A DNA stretch of 64,000 nt from CAWBJP01 sp044867425 (GTDB lineage Bacteria; Actinomycetota; Acidimicrobiia; IMCC26256; BP-133): positions 11,691 through 75,690 of the forward strand of contig JBIOUX010000203.1 of NCBI GenBank assembly GCA_044867425.1. Reading direction: 5' to 3'. Shown here in pieces: positions 54,041-63,059 of this stretch. The notes under the pieces are model-generated. The model had not been told where the DNA came from and made no database searches. It was given only the letters and a program-made list of their open reading frames with translations. Both the position numbers and the translations under genes were made by a program. Numbering within the stretch: the stretch's first letter is position 1; each line of letters begins with the position of its first letter.

Positions 54041-54979
54041 CTAGAGCCCTCGACGACTTTCGCCTCGCTCAGGCTCGCGAGCGCGATGGCGTCCGGCTTC
54101 CCGGGACAGGGAGAAGCCGGCCGCGCCCAGGATCGGCACGGCCGACACCACCAGGAGCCGCAGCGCCCGCGTCCAGGGGACGGCGCCGCGTGCCTCCCGG
54201 CGTCCGATGAGGTCATCGAGTGAGCCGGGTTCCGGCTCCGGGGCGCGCGCCAGTGATTCCGGATCCGCCCGGCCCACGCCCACCGGCGTGAGCGTCGTTG
54301 CCGTCACGGGATCGTCAGGAGGTGGCGCCGGCGGCGCGCTTGAATCCGCAGCGGGAGGCGCTGCTTGCAGCGCAACGGTGGCGGACTTTGGATCGGGAAC
54401 GGCTGCGTGCGGAACCGGAGTTGTCTGCGGAGCCGGCGTTGCCGGCGGAACCGGACTTGCTGGTTGCGGTGCAGGAGTGGCGGGTTCCGGAGCGGGCGGT
54501 GCTGGTTGCGACCCCTCGACGACCGGCGGCTGCCCCGCGCCGGTTGTCGTCGGAGTCGACGCCTGCGATTCGGGTTGCGGTTCCGGCTGCGGCGCGGATG
54601 TCGTGGGGGTGGTGGCGCGGACGGCGAGGGTGGTGACGTGCCCTCGCTGTTCATGCGGCCGGCAGTACAGCTTGAAGGTTCCCAGAGTCTTGAGTGGGGG
54701 CGTCGTGTAGGTCGCGCCCAGAAGCAGGTCCGGAGAGTGGATGTCGAGCTCGTCCACGTCGACGGTATGAGGGGGGTAGATGCCCTCCCGGATCGTGAAG
54801 GTGAGCTGGTCCCCCTGGTTCACGACGATCGAGGTCCGGTCGCCCGTCGCGTCATCCTCGAACCAGTAGTTGCCGACGGAGGCCTGCCTTGTCTCCGCCC
54901 GCGCCGGCATCGGCATGAGGCCCATGAGCACGAGCGGGAACGAGACCAGGCCCCACCGGATGCCCCGGGCCGAGGTCAC
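54041..54979 (-). CDS. Membrane-anchored cupredoxin-like protein with Pro/Ala-rich stalk
   Basis: 312 aa: a signal peptide (residues 1-28), a cupredoxin-like domain (30-120), a stalk of about 120 residues of Pro, Ala and Thr, and a C-terminal membrane helix (LRLLVVSAVPILGAAGF) with a basic tail. Candidate copper ligands are His71 (YPPHTVD), Cys106 and His109 (YCRPHEQR). The axial Met seen in the protein at 3459 is replaced by Gln or Arg. Last gene of a three-gene operon; its ATG overlaps the DUF2231 gene stop by 4 nt. Confidence 0.75.
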   Translation of the reverse strand: MTSARGIRWGLVSFPLVLMGLMPMPARAETRQASVGNYWFEDDATGDRTSIVVNQGDQLTFTIREGIYPPHTVDVDELDIHSPDLLLGATYTTPPLKTLGTFKLYCRPHEQRGHVTTLAVRATTPTTSAPQPEPQPESQASTPTTTGAGQPPVVEGSQPAPPAPEPATPAPQPASPVPPATPAPQTTPVPHAAVPDPKSATVALQAAPPAADSSAPPAPPPDDPVTATTLTPVGVGRADPESLARAPEPEPGSLDDLIGRREARGAVPWTRALRLLVVSAVPILGAAGFSLSREAGRHRAREPERGESRRGL

Positions 54980-55437
54980 GTGGCGTACACCATCTCCGCG
55001 GCCAGGAGTCCCGCGGCCATGAGGGCGAGCATCCCCAGCGTCGCGAGACCGACATCGATGGTGGCGGGAAGACGGAGGTCCACCCTCCTACGGTCCCGGC
55101 GCCACAGAAAGTGCCAGCCGAAGAAGACGGTGGCGGCCAGCCCCGCGACCATGTGCCAGATCAGTGGTGCGTCGAAGCGGGGGTTCGTGAGGAAGTCGAA
55201 TCCCCGCGTGTCCACGAACGCGGTGACGATCGTCACCGGTAGCGCCAGGACACCGACGATTTCGAACATCCTCGTGCGCTCGTCCCAGCGTGCCGAGCCG
55301 CTGACGTGTCGGACGATGACACAGACCCAGGTGATGGTCAGCAGGGCGACCGGGAGGTGGACCATCGGGGCGTGCACGGGGAGTGCGAACGGGTTCACCG
55401 CTGACGCTCCGGCCTCAACCCGCACCGGCGACGACAC
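54976..55437 (-). CDS. DUF2231-like four-helix membrane protein
   Basis: 153 aa with four membrane helices and the family start LPVHAPMVHLPVALL, plus conserved histidines on the helices (WHMVAGLAA, FFGWHFLW) that could bind haem. It lies between two cupredoxin genes and overlaps both (23 nt and 4 nt). This arrangement suggests electron transfer between the membrane and secreted copper proteins; this is inference. Confidence 0.75.
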   Translation of the reverse strand: MSSPVRVEAGASAVNPFALPVHAPMVHLPVALLTITWVCVIVRHVSGSARWDERTRMFEIVGVLALPVTIVTAFVDTRGFDFLTNPRFDAPLIWHMVAGLAATVFFGWHFLWRRDRRRVDLRLPATIDVGLATLGMLALMAAGLLAAEMVYAT

Positions 55438-55933
55438 GAAGGACGCCGGTCTGCCCGGTCTGGTAGTGGTTATCCACGCTGCAGAAGTAACGGATGAGGG
55501 TGCCGGCCGGCTGCGAGATCCTGACCGTCACGGTGGTCGGGCCGCTGCGGGCCGCGGCGGAGCCCATGTCCAGGCCCTGAGGAGAACCATCCTCGAAGCG
55601 GACGTCGTGGCCCGGGCATCCCTCACCCATGAAGTCACATGAACCGGGACCGGTATCCCGGTAGACCCACGTCACGGTGCTGCCTTCGGGGACGTCGATG
55701 ATCGCCGATGGATTGTCAGCGCCGGCGACAGGTCCACTGCTTGTCCGCACGTAGCCCTGGTCGTCCGGCGAGCAGATCGGCGTGTCGCAGTACCGGGAGT
55801 TCGAGATGGTCAACTCGACCGTGTCCCCGGTGGCCGCGGTCGACTCGCCAACTGGGCCGAACACCACCAGCAGCGAGGCGATGACGGTCGCCGTCAACAG
55901 CAACGAGCGTATGCGCACCACCCTCGCTTGCAT
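55415..55933 (-). CDS. Secreted cupredoxin-like protein
   Basis: 172 aa with a signal peptide (residues 1-34, GESTAATG). A cupredoxin fold carries candidate ligands His109 (CPGHDVRF), Cys151 and His156 (FCSVDNHYQTGQTG). The usual axial Met is absent and Gln158 or Gln161 could take its place, as in stellacyanin-like sites. Extra cysteines (49, 54, 99, 106) may form disulfides. First gene of the cupredoxin-DUF2231-cupredoxin operon. Confidence 0.78.
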   Translation of the reverse strand: MQARVVRIRSLLLTATVIASLLVVFGPVGESTAATGDTVELTISNSRYCDTPICSPDDQGYVRTSSGPVAGADNPSAIIDVPEGSTVTWVYRDTGPGSCDFMGEGCPGHDVRFEDGSPQGLDMGSAAARSGPTTVTVRISQPAGTLIRYFCSVDNHYQTGQTGVLRVVAGAG

Positions 55934-56102
55934 GGAAGCCCCCTTTGGTCGTTCCGCAACGTCGGCCGCGGTGAGGAGTCAGATGCTCCGCCCTGTGGCA
56001 CCCGCCGTCGCCCTCGGCAACGACACGCCATGTGCCATGAGGGTCACACTGGGGGCGAGCGGGCCTTGTGGGAACGGTTCGCCCACTCGGCCGCCCGTCC
56101 CG

Positions 56103-56294
56103 TCAGGCGGGGCAGCCAGTCCGGCGGCAGACGGCGTCGTGCACGTCCGCGGGGAGCCGCGAGGGGTCGTCGGGGACGAGCTCGATGAGGCTGCAGGTGG
56201 TGGCGTAGAAGCCGACGCAGGGAGTGCCTGGCGGCGGATCCAAGGCGGGACCGGGGAAGGTGGAGAGGACGGCCGCGAACAGGAGGACACGCAC
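56103..56294 (-). CDS. Possible small secreted four-cysteine protein
   Basis: 63 codons from GTG: VRVLLFAAVLSTFPGPA resembles a short signal peptide, followed by a mature part with four Cys (TPCVGF, ATTCSL, AVCRRTGCPA). No clear ribosome site and no recognised family. It ends 170 nt before the cupredoxin operon on the same strand. Weak call based on composition only. Confidence 0.3.
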   Translation of the reverse strand: MRVLLFAAVLSTFPGPALDPPPGTPCVGFYATTCSLIELVPDDPSRLPADVHDAVCRRTGCPA

Positions 56295-56325
56295 AGAGGC
56301 AGCATATGACAGGGAGAACTCGTCA

Positions 56326-56349
56326 AGGCGGCGAGCGGAATTGAACCGC
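56326..56349 (-). repeat. Duplicated 3' end of tRNA-Cys
   Basis: 24 nt (AGGCGGCGAGCGGAATTGAA plus CCGC) are identical to 56661-56684, the acceptor 3' strand and most of the T arm of the neighbouring tRNA-Cys; a few flanking bases also match (GAACTC). It is a probable attachment-site scar, 335 bp from the intact gene. Confidence 0.7.
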
Positions 56350-56462
56350 ATGGCGCGGTGATACCGGCGTCGCAGGTTGTGTCGCCCCGCTGAAAGACCC
56401 GGACCACGATCTCCCGTACCGTCTCCTCAGGTAGCTGGGGACGTGATGAAAGGAAGACCAGG

Positions 56463-56606
56463 ATGTCCACAGACCAGCTCTCCCTCGTTGGCAACCGGAA
56501 CCGACGCCCCTTCAGCCGGCGTGTGCTCAAGCCCGAACACTCCGATTCCGTCATTTCCGGCCCTTCCAGCGGCAAGGCCCGCGCCGTCCGCCGATACGGC
56601 CCTTGA
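56463..56606 (+). CDS. Possible 47-aa basic small protein
   Basis: ATG preceded by AAAGGAAG at a suitable distance. The frame reads MSTDQLSLVGNRNRRPFSRR and ends ARAVRRYGP. It is hydrophilic and Arg-rich with no known domain. It lies between the tRNA-Cys fragment and the intact tRNA-Cys, where cargo of a tiny integrated element would be. Start signal and codon choice are reasonable, but length makes chance likely. Confidence 0.35.
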   Translation: MSTDQLSLVGNRNRRPFSRRVLKPEHSDSVISGPSSGKARAVRRYGP

Positions 56607-56660
56607 CCATCCGGCAGGGCGTTGAGGCACCAACCGGCCCTGATCAGGAAGAACTCTCAG

Positions 56661-56732
56661 AGGCGGCGAGCGGAATTGAACCGCTGTACAGGGATTTGCA
56701 GACCCTTGCCTGAACCACTCGGCCACGCCGCC
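56661..56732 (-). tRNA. tRNA-Cys (anticodon GCA)
   Basis: On the minus strand: acceptor GGCGGCG/CGCCGCC, anticodon arm GGGTCTGCAAATCCC with anticodon GCA, T arm AGCGG-TTCAATT-CCGCT, discriminator T (U73, as in tRNA-Cys). CCA is not encoded. Its 3' end is duplicated at 56326-56349. Confidence 0.93.
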
Positions 56733-56778
56733 GGACGGCCTGACAGGTTACCCGCGGGCGGCCGCGGGTGGGGCGGGA

Positions 56779-57357
56779 CTACCCCGTGGGGGGCATGCCG
56801 AGGTCGGTGAAGATCTCCTCCAGCTGCCCCGGGCCGACGGCGCTGCGGATCTTCCCCACGATGATGCCGGCGTCGTCAACCACGAAGGTCTCGGGCGGGC
56901 CGGTCACGCCGAAGTCGACGGCGGCCCGGTCCTTGGGGTCCCGGAGCAGCGGCCAGGTGCCGCCCAGCTCCTGGCGGTAGGCCCGGGCGCCCTCGGGCGT
57001 GTCGTTGAACATCACGCCGAGGATCTCGACGCCCTTGGATTTGTAGCGGGCGTAGAAGGCCTCGAGGTTGCGGTGCTCCTGCCGGCACGGGACGCACCAC
57101 GACGCCCAGAAGTTCACCACGTAGGGCCGGCCGGCGAGATCGGACGAGCTGATGGAGCCGCCGTCGATGTTGGGCAGGTTGAACTCGGGAGCAGGCTTGC
57201 CGATCAGGACGGACTGCTGACCGAGGGTGGCGTCCTTTCCCAGGCGGCTGCCCAGCACCAGCACCAGCGGCAGGAGGACGGCAGCCGACACGGCGATCAC
57301 CGCCCAGCGGACGGGATGACCTCGCCGGCGACGGGCCGAGGTCAGATCGGCGGCCAT
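56779..57357 (-). CDS. TlpA/ResA-type membrane-anchored thioredoxin
   Basis: 192 aa from the ATG at MAADLTSARRRRG, with one N-terminal membrane helix (about residues 17-37) and an extracytoplasmic thioredoxin domain with active site WCVPC (Cys88, Cys91) and cis-Pro region GPPETFVVDD. It overlaps ccdA by 16 nt. With CcdA as electron source it would reduce disulfides, for example in apocytochrome c or in copper sites of secreted proteins. Confidence 0.88.
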   Translation of the reverse strand: MAADLTSARRRRGHPVRWAVIAVSAAVLLPLVLVLGSRLGKDATLGQQSVLIGKPAPEFNLPNIDGGSISSSDLAGRPYVVNFWASWCVPCRQEHRNLEAFYARYKSKGVEILGVMFNDTPEGARAYRQELGGTWPLLRDPKDRAAVDFGVTGPPETFVVDDAGIIVGKIRSAVGPGQLEEIFTDLGMPPTG

Positions 57358-58070
57358 TCCAGGCGGGCGAAGGCCCGCTGGAGAGGTAGGAACAGCTCCT
57401 CCCAACGACCGGAGACGAAGAGCGCGCCCACGGCCACCATCAGCACCCCACCGACCAGCTCGATCCGCCGGCCGTTCCGGCGCAGCCAGTCAAGCGACCC
57501 CCGGGCCCGGTCGAAGCCCAGGGCCAGGGCGATGAAGGGCAGCCCCAGGCCCACCGAGTAGAGGACCAGGAGCGCCGCCCCCCAGGCCGCCGTCCGGGTC
57601 GCCGCCGCCGTGGTGTAGATGGTTGAGAGCACGGGGCCCACACAGGGCACCCACCCGAAGGCGAACGCCATCCCGAAGGGAAACGCCGCCGCCGGGCCCC
57701 GGGGCAGACGGGCGAGATCGACCCGGCGCTCCCGGTAGAGGAAGGGCAGGCGGATCACACCCAGGGTGGCCAGGCCCATGACGATGATGCCGAGCCCGGC
57801 GAACTGGAGGATGACGGGCTTGTTGCGCAGGAGGACGCCGCCGGCCAGGGCCGTCACCACCCCGAGCACCGTGAACACCGTGGTGAACCCGGCCACGAAG
57901 AGGACCGCGGCCCGCAGCGTCACCGCCCGGGCCTCCCGCCGGCCCAGCTCGGAGACGGGCAGCGCCGACACGTAGGAGAGGTAGCCGGGCACCAGGGGCA
58001 AGGCGCACGGGGAGGAGAACGAGATCACGCCGGCCCCCACGGCCAGCAGCGGTAGCAACACCGTCTCCAC
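57342..58070 (-). CDS. ccdA: CcdA-type thiol-disulfide electron carrier
   Basis: About 242 aa from the GTG chosen (VETVLLPLLAVGAGVIS). Six helices and the two functional cysteines SFSSPCALPLVPG and GWVPCVGPVLS. It moves reducing equivalents from cytosolic thioredoxin across the membrane to the TlpA-like protein encoded downstream. The upstream start is uncertain. Confidence 0.88.
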   Translation of the reverse strand: METVLLPLLAVGAGVISFSSPCALPLVPGYLSYVSALPVSELGRREARAVTLRAAVLFVAGFTTVFTVLGVVTALAGGVLLRNKPVILQFAGLGIIVMGLATLGVIRLPFLYRERRVDLARLPRGPAAAFPFGMAFAFGWVPCVGPVLSTIYTTAAATRTAAWGAALLVLYSVGLGLPFIALALGFDRARGSLDWLRRNGRRIELVGGVLMVAVGALFVSGRWEELFLPLQRAFARLEWPPI

Positions 58071-58220
58071 CCGATCAAGTGTAAAGGTGGTGCGCCGGCG
58101 ATCCCTGACGGCCACGGTCGCCGTCCGTAAGCAGGCCGTCCCCTCCAACCGGCGCTGTTCACCGCCGCCATGCGGCGCTGAGCCACGCCGGTTCGTCGGT
58201 GGCGCGGCCGCCGGCGAACG

Positions 58221-58532
58221 TCAGTGGCTGTGGGGCCAGGGGTCGTCGGACGACCACCGGCAGCGGTCGGGTTGGCCGCCGCCCATCGACTCCATCTCGG
58301 CCAGGAGGTCGTCGAAGACGAGCTTCTGACGGCCCGGGTCGTCGTCGGGCCACCGGCCCGACCAGTACACCCACACGTCGGGGAAGCCGGCGTTCGGGTC
58401 GACGGGCGCCAGTTCCACCCCCGGTCCGGTGACATTGAGGGCGTACTGGTCGCCCCGGCGCTCCACGTAGACGACGTCGCCCTCGCCCAAGCGTGCCTCG
58501 ACCAGGGCGGAGAAGAGGTTGTCGCGATCCAT
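58221..58532 (-). CDS. Hypothetical 103-aa acidic protein
   Basis: MDRDNLFSALVEARLGEGDV then a beta-rich segment (YALNVTGPGVELAPVD), a Trp-rich centre (WVYWSGRWPDDDPG), LVFDDLLAEMESMG and a His-ending tail. Charged and soluble, without signal or helices in the membrane. No family recognised. It is divergent from the 71-aa gene at 58578. Confidence 0.6.
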   Translation of the reverse strand: MDRDNLFSALVEARLGEGDVVYVERRGDQYALNVTGPGVELAPVDPNAGFPDVWVYWSGRWPDDDPGRQKLVFDDLLAEMESMGGGQPDRCRWSSDDPWPHSH

Positions 58533-58577
58533 GCCCCCAGGTTTGCCCTCCGCCCTGCCTCGGGCAAGCAGAACTTC

Positions 58578-58793
58578 ATGAGCGACTCCCCCTCAGCGAC
58601 GCCCGAACCCGATCCCGACCTCGTCGCCGCCCGGGCCCGGTCCCTCACCCCCGAGGAGCAGGAGGGAGGCGTGGACGACCCCGACGCGTTGGCCACGGCC
58701 GTGCTGGCCGACTCCGAGGATCGGACCTTCGACCGGGCGGGCACCGCCCGGGAACACCGCCACTCCGAGGACACCGTCGAACCCCCGGACTGA
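58578..58793 (+). CDS. Hypothetical 71-aa acidic protein
   Basis: ATG start (MSDSPSATPEPDPDLVAARA). Very acidic and probably disordered, with SLTPEEQEGGVDDPDALATA and an ending rich in His, Glu and Thr. No clear ribosome site. It lies 86 nt upstream of the winged-helix regulator. Composition and position support a gene; function unknown. Confidence 0.5.
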   Translation: MSDSPSATPEPDPDLVAARARSLTPEEQEGGVDDPDALATAVLADSEDRTFDRAGTAREHRHSEDTVEPPD

Positions 58794-58879
58794 TCTCCTC
58801 GGCCCGTTGCCACCCTGCGCGCGGCAAGGTTCACAACCCCGTAACAGACTGGCAACGAAGCGCTCCTACCGTCCCGACC

Positions 58880-59425
58880 GTGGACGTGGTGGTGGTGCGC
58901 TGGCCGGCGGAAGCAGACCGGCGCGCCCGTCTCGCCGAGCGCAACCTGCCCCGGCTCCTCCTGCTGGACGACGGCACCGAACCCCCAGAGGCCCCCGACT
59001 GCCTCGAGGACTGGGTCCGGCTCCCGGCCTCGGAGGCCGACGTGCGGGCCCGGGTCCAGGGGCTCATGACCCGGAGCCGCACCCATCTGCGGGACGTGCC
59101 CGAGGTCGACGCCCACGGCGTCGTGCGCTACCGCGACAGATGGGTGGCGCTGCCCCCCGTCGAAGCCCGCCTGGCCGAGGCCCTGGTCCTGCGCTTCTGC
59201 GCGGTGGTGGGCCGGGACACGCTGCGCCGCAGCGTGTGGCCCGGGTCGTCGCCGGGCCGTAACGTCCTCGATGTGCACGTCCTGCGCCTGCGCCGGCGCC
59301 TGGCCCCGCTGTCCCTCGCCATCCGGACGGTGCGCTCCCGGGGTTACATGCTGGAGCCCGCCGACGCCCAGTCTCACCTCCAGCACCCTGCCGAACCCGG
59401 CCGGGGTGCTGCATCGCGGTTCTGA
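58880..59425 (+). CDS. OmpR/GlnR-type winged-helix regulator without phospho-acceptor
   Basis: 181 aa from GTG, probably leaderless since TACCGT sits about 7 nt upstream like a -10 box. The N-terminal 70 residues (LPRLLLLDDGTEPPEAPDC) look like a shrunken receiver domain with no phosphorylation pocket. The C-terminal half is an OmpR winged helix (VALPPVEARLAEALVLRFC ... NVLDVHVLRLRRRLAPLSLA ... GYMLEP). It resembles orphan GlnR-like regulators. GTAAC-N6-GCAAC just upstream (58841-58856) resembles a GlnR-type site, suggesting self-control; this is tentative. Confidence 0.75.
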   Translation: MDVVVVRWPAEADRRARLAERNLPRLLLLDDGTEPPEAPDCLEDWVRLPASEADVRARVQGLMTRSRTHLRDVPEVDAHGVVRYRDRWVALPPVEARLAEALVLRFCAVVGRDTLRRSVWPGSSPGRNVLDVHVLRLRRRLAPLSLAIRTVRSRGYMLEPADAQSHLQHPAEPGRGAASRF

Positions 59426-59617
59426 CCTGCTTTGAAGCTTCAGCGGGCCGATGGACCGTCAGTGGACGGTTGTCCGCTGCGGCGGCGGGGGCGGGCTGGT
59501 CGGTGGTCCGGGTGGATGGCGCCTCGGGAATGAACGGATCGCGCACGAAGCTGCGGCGTCTGTGTGTGCCGGAACGGTAACCTGACCCATACTGTCGGGA
59601 CAGGCCGGGGGAGGTTG

Positions 59618-60925
59618 ATGGCAGGAACTCCTGACGCGGCCGCCTTTCTCGTCGCCCTGGACGGGGCCATCGCTGGTTGGGGCGCGGGCGCCAGCAGCCT
59701 CTTCGGCTACACGGCCGAGGAGCTCGTCGGGCAGTCCGTCGCCGTCCTCCTCCCCCCCGACGAGGCCTCCGAGTTCCCCCGCATCCTGGCCGCCGTCGCC
59801 CGCGGCGAGCAGATCGACGCCAACGAGACGATGTGCCACAAGAACGGCACCCGGCTCGAGGTGGCGCTGGCCGTCATCCCGGCCCGCAACGGCGGCGGAC
59901 GGGTGACGGGAGCCCGGGCCGTCGCCCGGGATGTGAGCGGCGAGCGGGCCGAAGAGGCCCGCAGCCGCCTGGCCGCCGTCCTGGAGTCGACCGCCGACGC
60001 CATCTTCACCCTGGACACCCAGGGGGTGATCCAGACCTGGAACCACGGCGCCGAACGCCTCTACGGCTACCGGGCCCACCAGGCCATCGGGCTGCCGGGC
60101 ACCTCACTCTTCCCCGCCGGCCATCACGAGGAGGCGGGGATGGCCTTCGAATGCGTCCTGGCCGGCGAGCCCGTCCAACTCTTCGAGACCGAGGCCCGGC
60201 GCGACGACGCCGTGCTCGTCCCCGTGTCCCTCAACCTCTGGCCCGTCCGGGACCGGGCCGGCGAGGTGGTGGGCGTGTCCGTCATCGCCCGCGACCTCAC
60301 CGACGAGCGCCTGGCCCAGGCCGCCCTGGCCGAGAGCGAGGTGCGCCTCCGGGAGAGCGAGTCCCTCGTCCACGTGGGCGGCTGGGTGTGGGACGTCGGC
60401 ACCGGGGCGGTCCAGTGGTCGGAGGAGCTGCACCGCATCCACGGGCTCGACCCCGCCCGCTTCGCGGGGACGATCGAGGCCCACCTCGACCTCGTCCACC
60501 CCGCCGACCGCCAGCGCGTCCGGGCGGCCATGACCGCGGCCGTCAGCCTCCACCAGCCTTTGGAGACCGAGTACCGCATCGTCCGACCCGACGGGTCCGT
60601 CCGCCACCTCTATGCCCGGGCCGAGGTGGCCCTGGCGCCGTCCGACGCCGTCGTCGTGGCCGGACTCCGGGGCATCTGCCAGGATGTGACCGGACGGACG
60701 CTGGCCAACGTCGACCAGGGACGGGAGCTGGTCGGGACGATCCGGGCCATCGCCGACCGGATCGAGCAGCTGGAACAGACCGGCTTACGATCCGACCAGA
60801 GGCAGGGCGTGGCCGAGATCCGCGCGGCCACCCGACACCTCCTCGGCCTCGTCGATCTGGACGCCGGGGCGGACCCTTCCCACGATGACGGTGACCGCCC
60901 CGATCACAAGGAGCGCAGTGAGTAA
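59618..60925 (+). CDS. Triple-PAS sensor protein lacking an output domain
   Basis: 435 aa from the ATG after GGGGGAGG. Three PAS domains: about 8-110 (GWGAGASSLFGYTAEELVGQ), about 125-240 (TWNHGAERLYGYRAHQAIGL) and about 260-375 (WDVGTGAVQWSEELHRIHGL, a PAS_3 type). A short helical tail follows. No histidine kinase, GGDEF or HTH domain is present. It may sense redox state or ligand and pass the signal by protein contact. It ends 7 nt inside the YceI-like gene, linking it to the hydrogenase locus. Confidence 0.82.
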   Translation: MAGTPDAAAFLVALDGAIAGWGAGASSLFGYTAEELVGQSVAVLLPPDEASEFPRILAAVARGEQIDANETMCHKNGTRLEVALAVIPARNGGGRVTGARAVARDVSGERAEEARSRLAAVLESTADAIFTLDTQGVIQTWNHGAERLYGYRAHQAIGLPGTSLFPAGHHEEAGMAFECVLAGEPVQLFETEARRDDAVLVPVSLNLWPVRDRAGEVVGVSVIARDLTDERLAQAALAESEVRLRESESLVHVGGWVWDVGTGAVQWSEELHRIHGLDPARFAGTIEAHLDLVHPADRQRVRAAMTAAVSLHQPLETEYRIVRPDGSVRHLYARAEVALAPSDAVVVAGLRGICQDVTGRTLANVDQGRELVGTIRAIADRIEQLEQTGLRSDQRQGVAEIRAATRHLLGLVDLDAGADPSHDDGDRPDHKERSE

Positions 60926-61484
60926 CGGCAACCAGGCGCCCCCGGAAGAGCGGCCGTCCAGCGACGGTACCTCCGCCTCGTTCCGGGTCGTGCCCGACCG
61001 GGCGGCGGTGGTCTTCGTGGCCCGGTCCAACGCCGGCCCCATCACCTTCGGGGCCACGGGGATCGAGGGGTCGATCGAAGCCGAGGTCGACCAGGGCGCC
61101 GTCTCCACCCGGATCCAGCCCGCCGCCCGGCTCCAGGTCCCCATCGACAAGCTCACTTCGGGCAACCAGCTCTACGACGCCGAGCTGATGCGCCGGGTCG
61201 ACGCCCGGCTCTTCCCCCAGGCGGTGGTGGAATTGCAGAAGGTGTCCCCGGTGGGCAGTACCGGCCGCTACCACGTGCAGGGAGAGCTCACCTTTCACGG
61301 CGTCACCCAGGCCATGGAGGGCACGGTGTCGGTGTCCTTCCCCTCCCCCGAGCGCATGGTGGTGGAGGGCGAGCAGATTCTGGACATGCGTCACTTCCAC
61401 ATCACGCCGCCCACGGTCGCCATGCTTCGGATCTATCCCGACGTCCGGGTGCAGCTACACCTCGAGGCGAAGATGGAGGACTGA
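60918..61484 (+). CDS. YceI-like lipocalin-fold protein
   Basis: 188 aa from the GTG preceded by AAGGAG; an in-frame ATG 33 nt upstream is the alternative. The YceI pattern is visible: FRVVPDRAAVVFVARSNAGP at the start, TSGNQLYDAELMRRVDARLF and the late GRYHVQGELTFHGVTQAMEG. YceI proteins bind isoprenoid-like lipids. There is no signal peptide, so this one is cytosolic. It overlaps the PAS gene by 8 nt and precedes a 100-aa gene by 2 nt, so the three form one operon ahead of the hydrogenase. Confidence 0.8.
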   Translation: MSNGNQAPPEERPSSDGTSASFRVVPDRAAVVFVARSNAGPITFGATGIEGSIEAEVDQGAVSTRIQPAARLQVPIDKLTSGNQLYDAELMRRVDARLFPQAVVELQKVSPVGSTGRYHVQGELTFHGVTQAMEGTVSVSFPSPERMVVEGEQILDMRHFHITPPTVAMLRIYPDVRVQLHLEAKMED

Positions 61485-61486
61485 TC

Positions 61487-61789
61487 TTGGGACTGGCCGA
61501 CTTCGCCGCCGGGTGGGCCCTTGGCGCCAAAACGGGGAACGAAGGTTTTGATGACGTCATCGCCACCGCCAAGGGCATTTTCTCCTCGAAGGAGTTTCAG
61601 GACTTCCTGGCGGCCGTCCGGTCCCACGCCGCGTTCGCGCTGCGGGAAATAGGCGACCTGGTGGATACCGAGGTGACCGACAAGACCCCCACCGGCGACC
61701 TCGTCGACTTCGTGCGGGCCTTGGTGGAACGGCGGGACGCGGCCATCAGCGCTTTGCGCCAGCCCCGGGCCGTCCCGCCTGACAGGTAG
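61487..61789 (+). CDS. Hypothetical 100-aa protein upstream of hydrogenase genes
   Basis: TTG start 2 nt after the YceI stop. MGLADFAAGWALGAKTGNEG, then a helical part (FDDVIATAKGIFSSKEFQDF ... RSHAAFALREIGDLV) and a Pro-containing end. Soluble, no motif recognised. Close spacing links it to the YceI-like and PAS genes; the hydrogenase genes start 207 nt later. Confidence 0.65.
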   Translation: MGLADFAAGWALGAKTGNEGFDDVIATAKGIFSSKEFQDFLAAVRSHAAFALREIGDLVDTEVTDKTPTGDLVDFVRALVERRDAAISALRQPRAVPPDR

Positions 61790-61819
61790 CAGCTTCGCAT
61801 CCTTGCGGTTTGGGTATAT

Positions 61820-61880
61820 GAGGCGGGCACCTAGAGGCCGAGAGACTGGAATATCTAGCTATGTGAGGCGCGCACATAGA
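61820..61880. promoter_or_regulatory. Paired operator-like repeats upstream of hydrogenase genes
   Basis: GAGGCGGGCACCTAGA at 61820-61835 and GAGGCGCGCACATAGA at 61865-61880 match at 14 of 16 positions and are 45 bp apart. The second lies in a palindrome TATGTG-N7-CACATA. The surrounding 200 bp is AT-richer than the genes, so the hydrogenase promoter is probably here. Confidence 0.55.
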
Positions 61881-61996
61881 CTCTGAAAATTGCATCTCTT
61901 CCCCTTTGTTTACAAACGATTTAGAGTCCGCGCTGCAGCTTCATTCGACCCGCCGCGGTGGCGGGCGCTCAAGCGCCCCAGGGGGGTGGTGCCGGG

Positions 61997-63043
<1,047 letters not shown>

Positions 63044-63059
63044 AAGGAGCGTCATAAGC

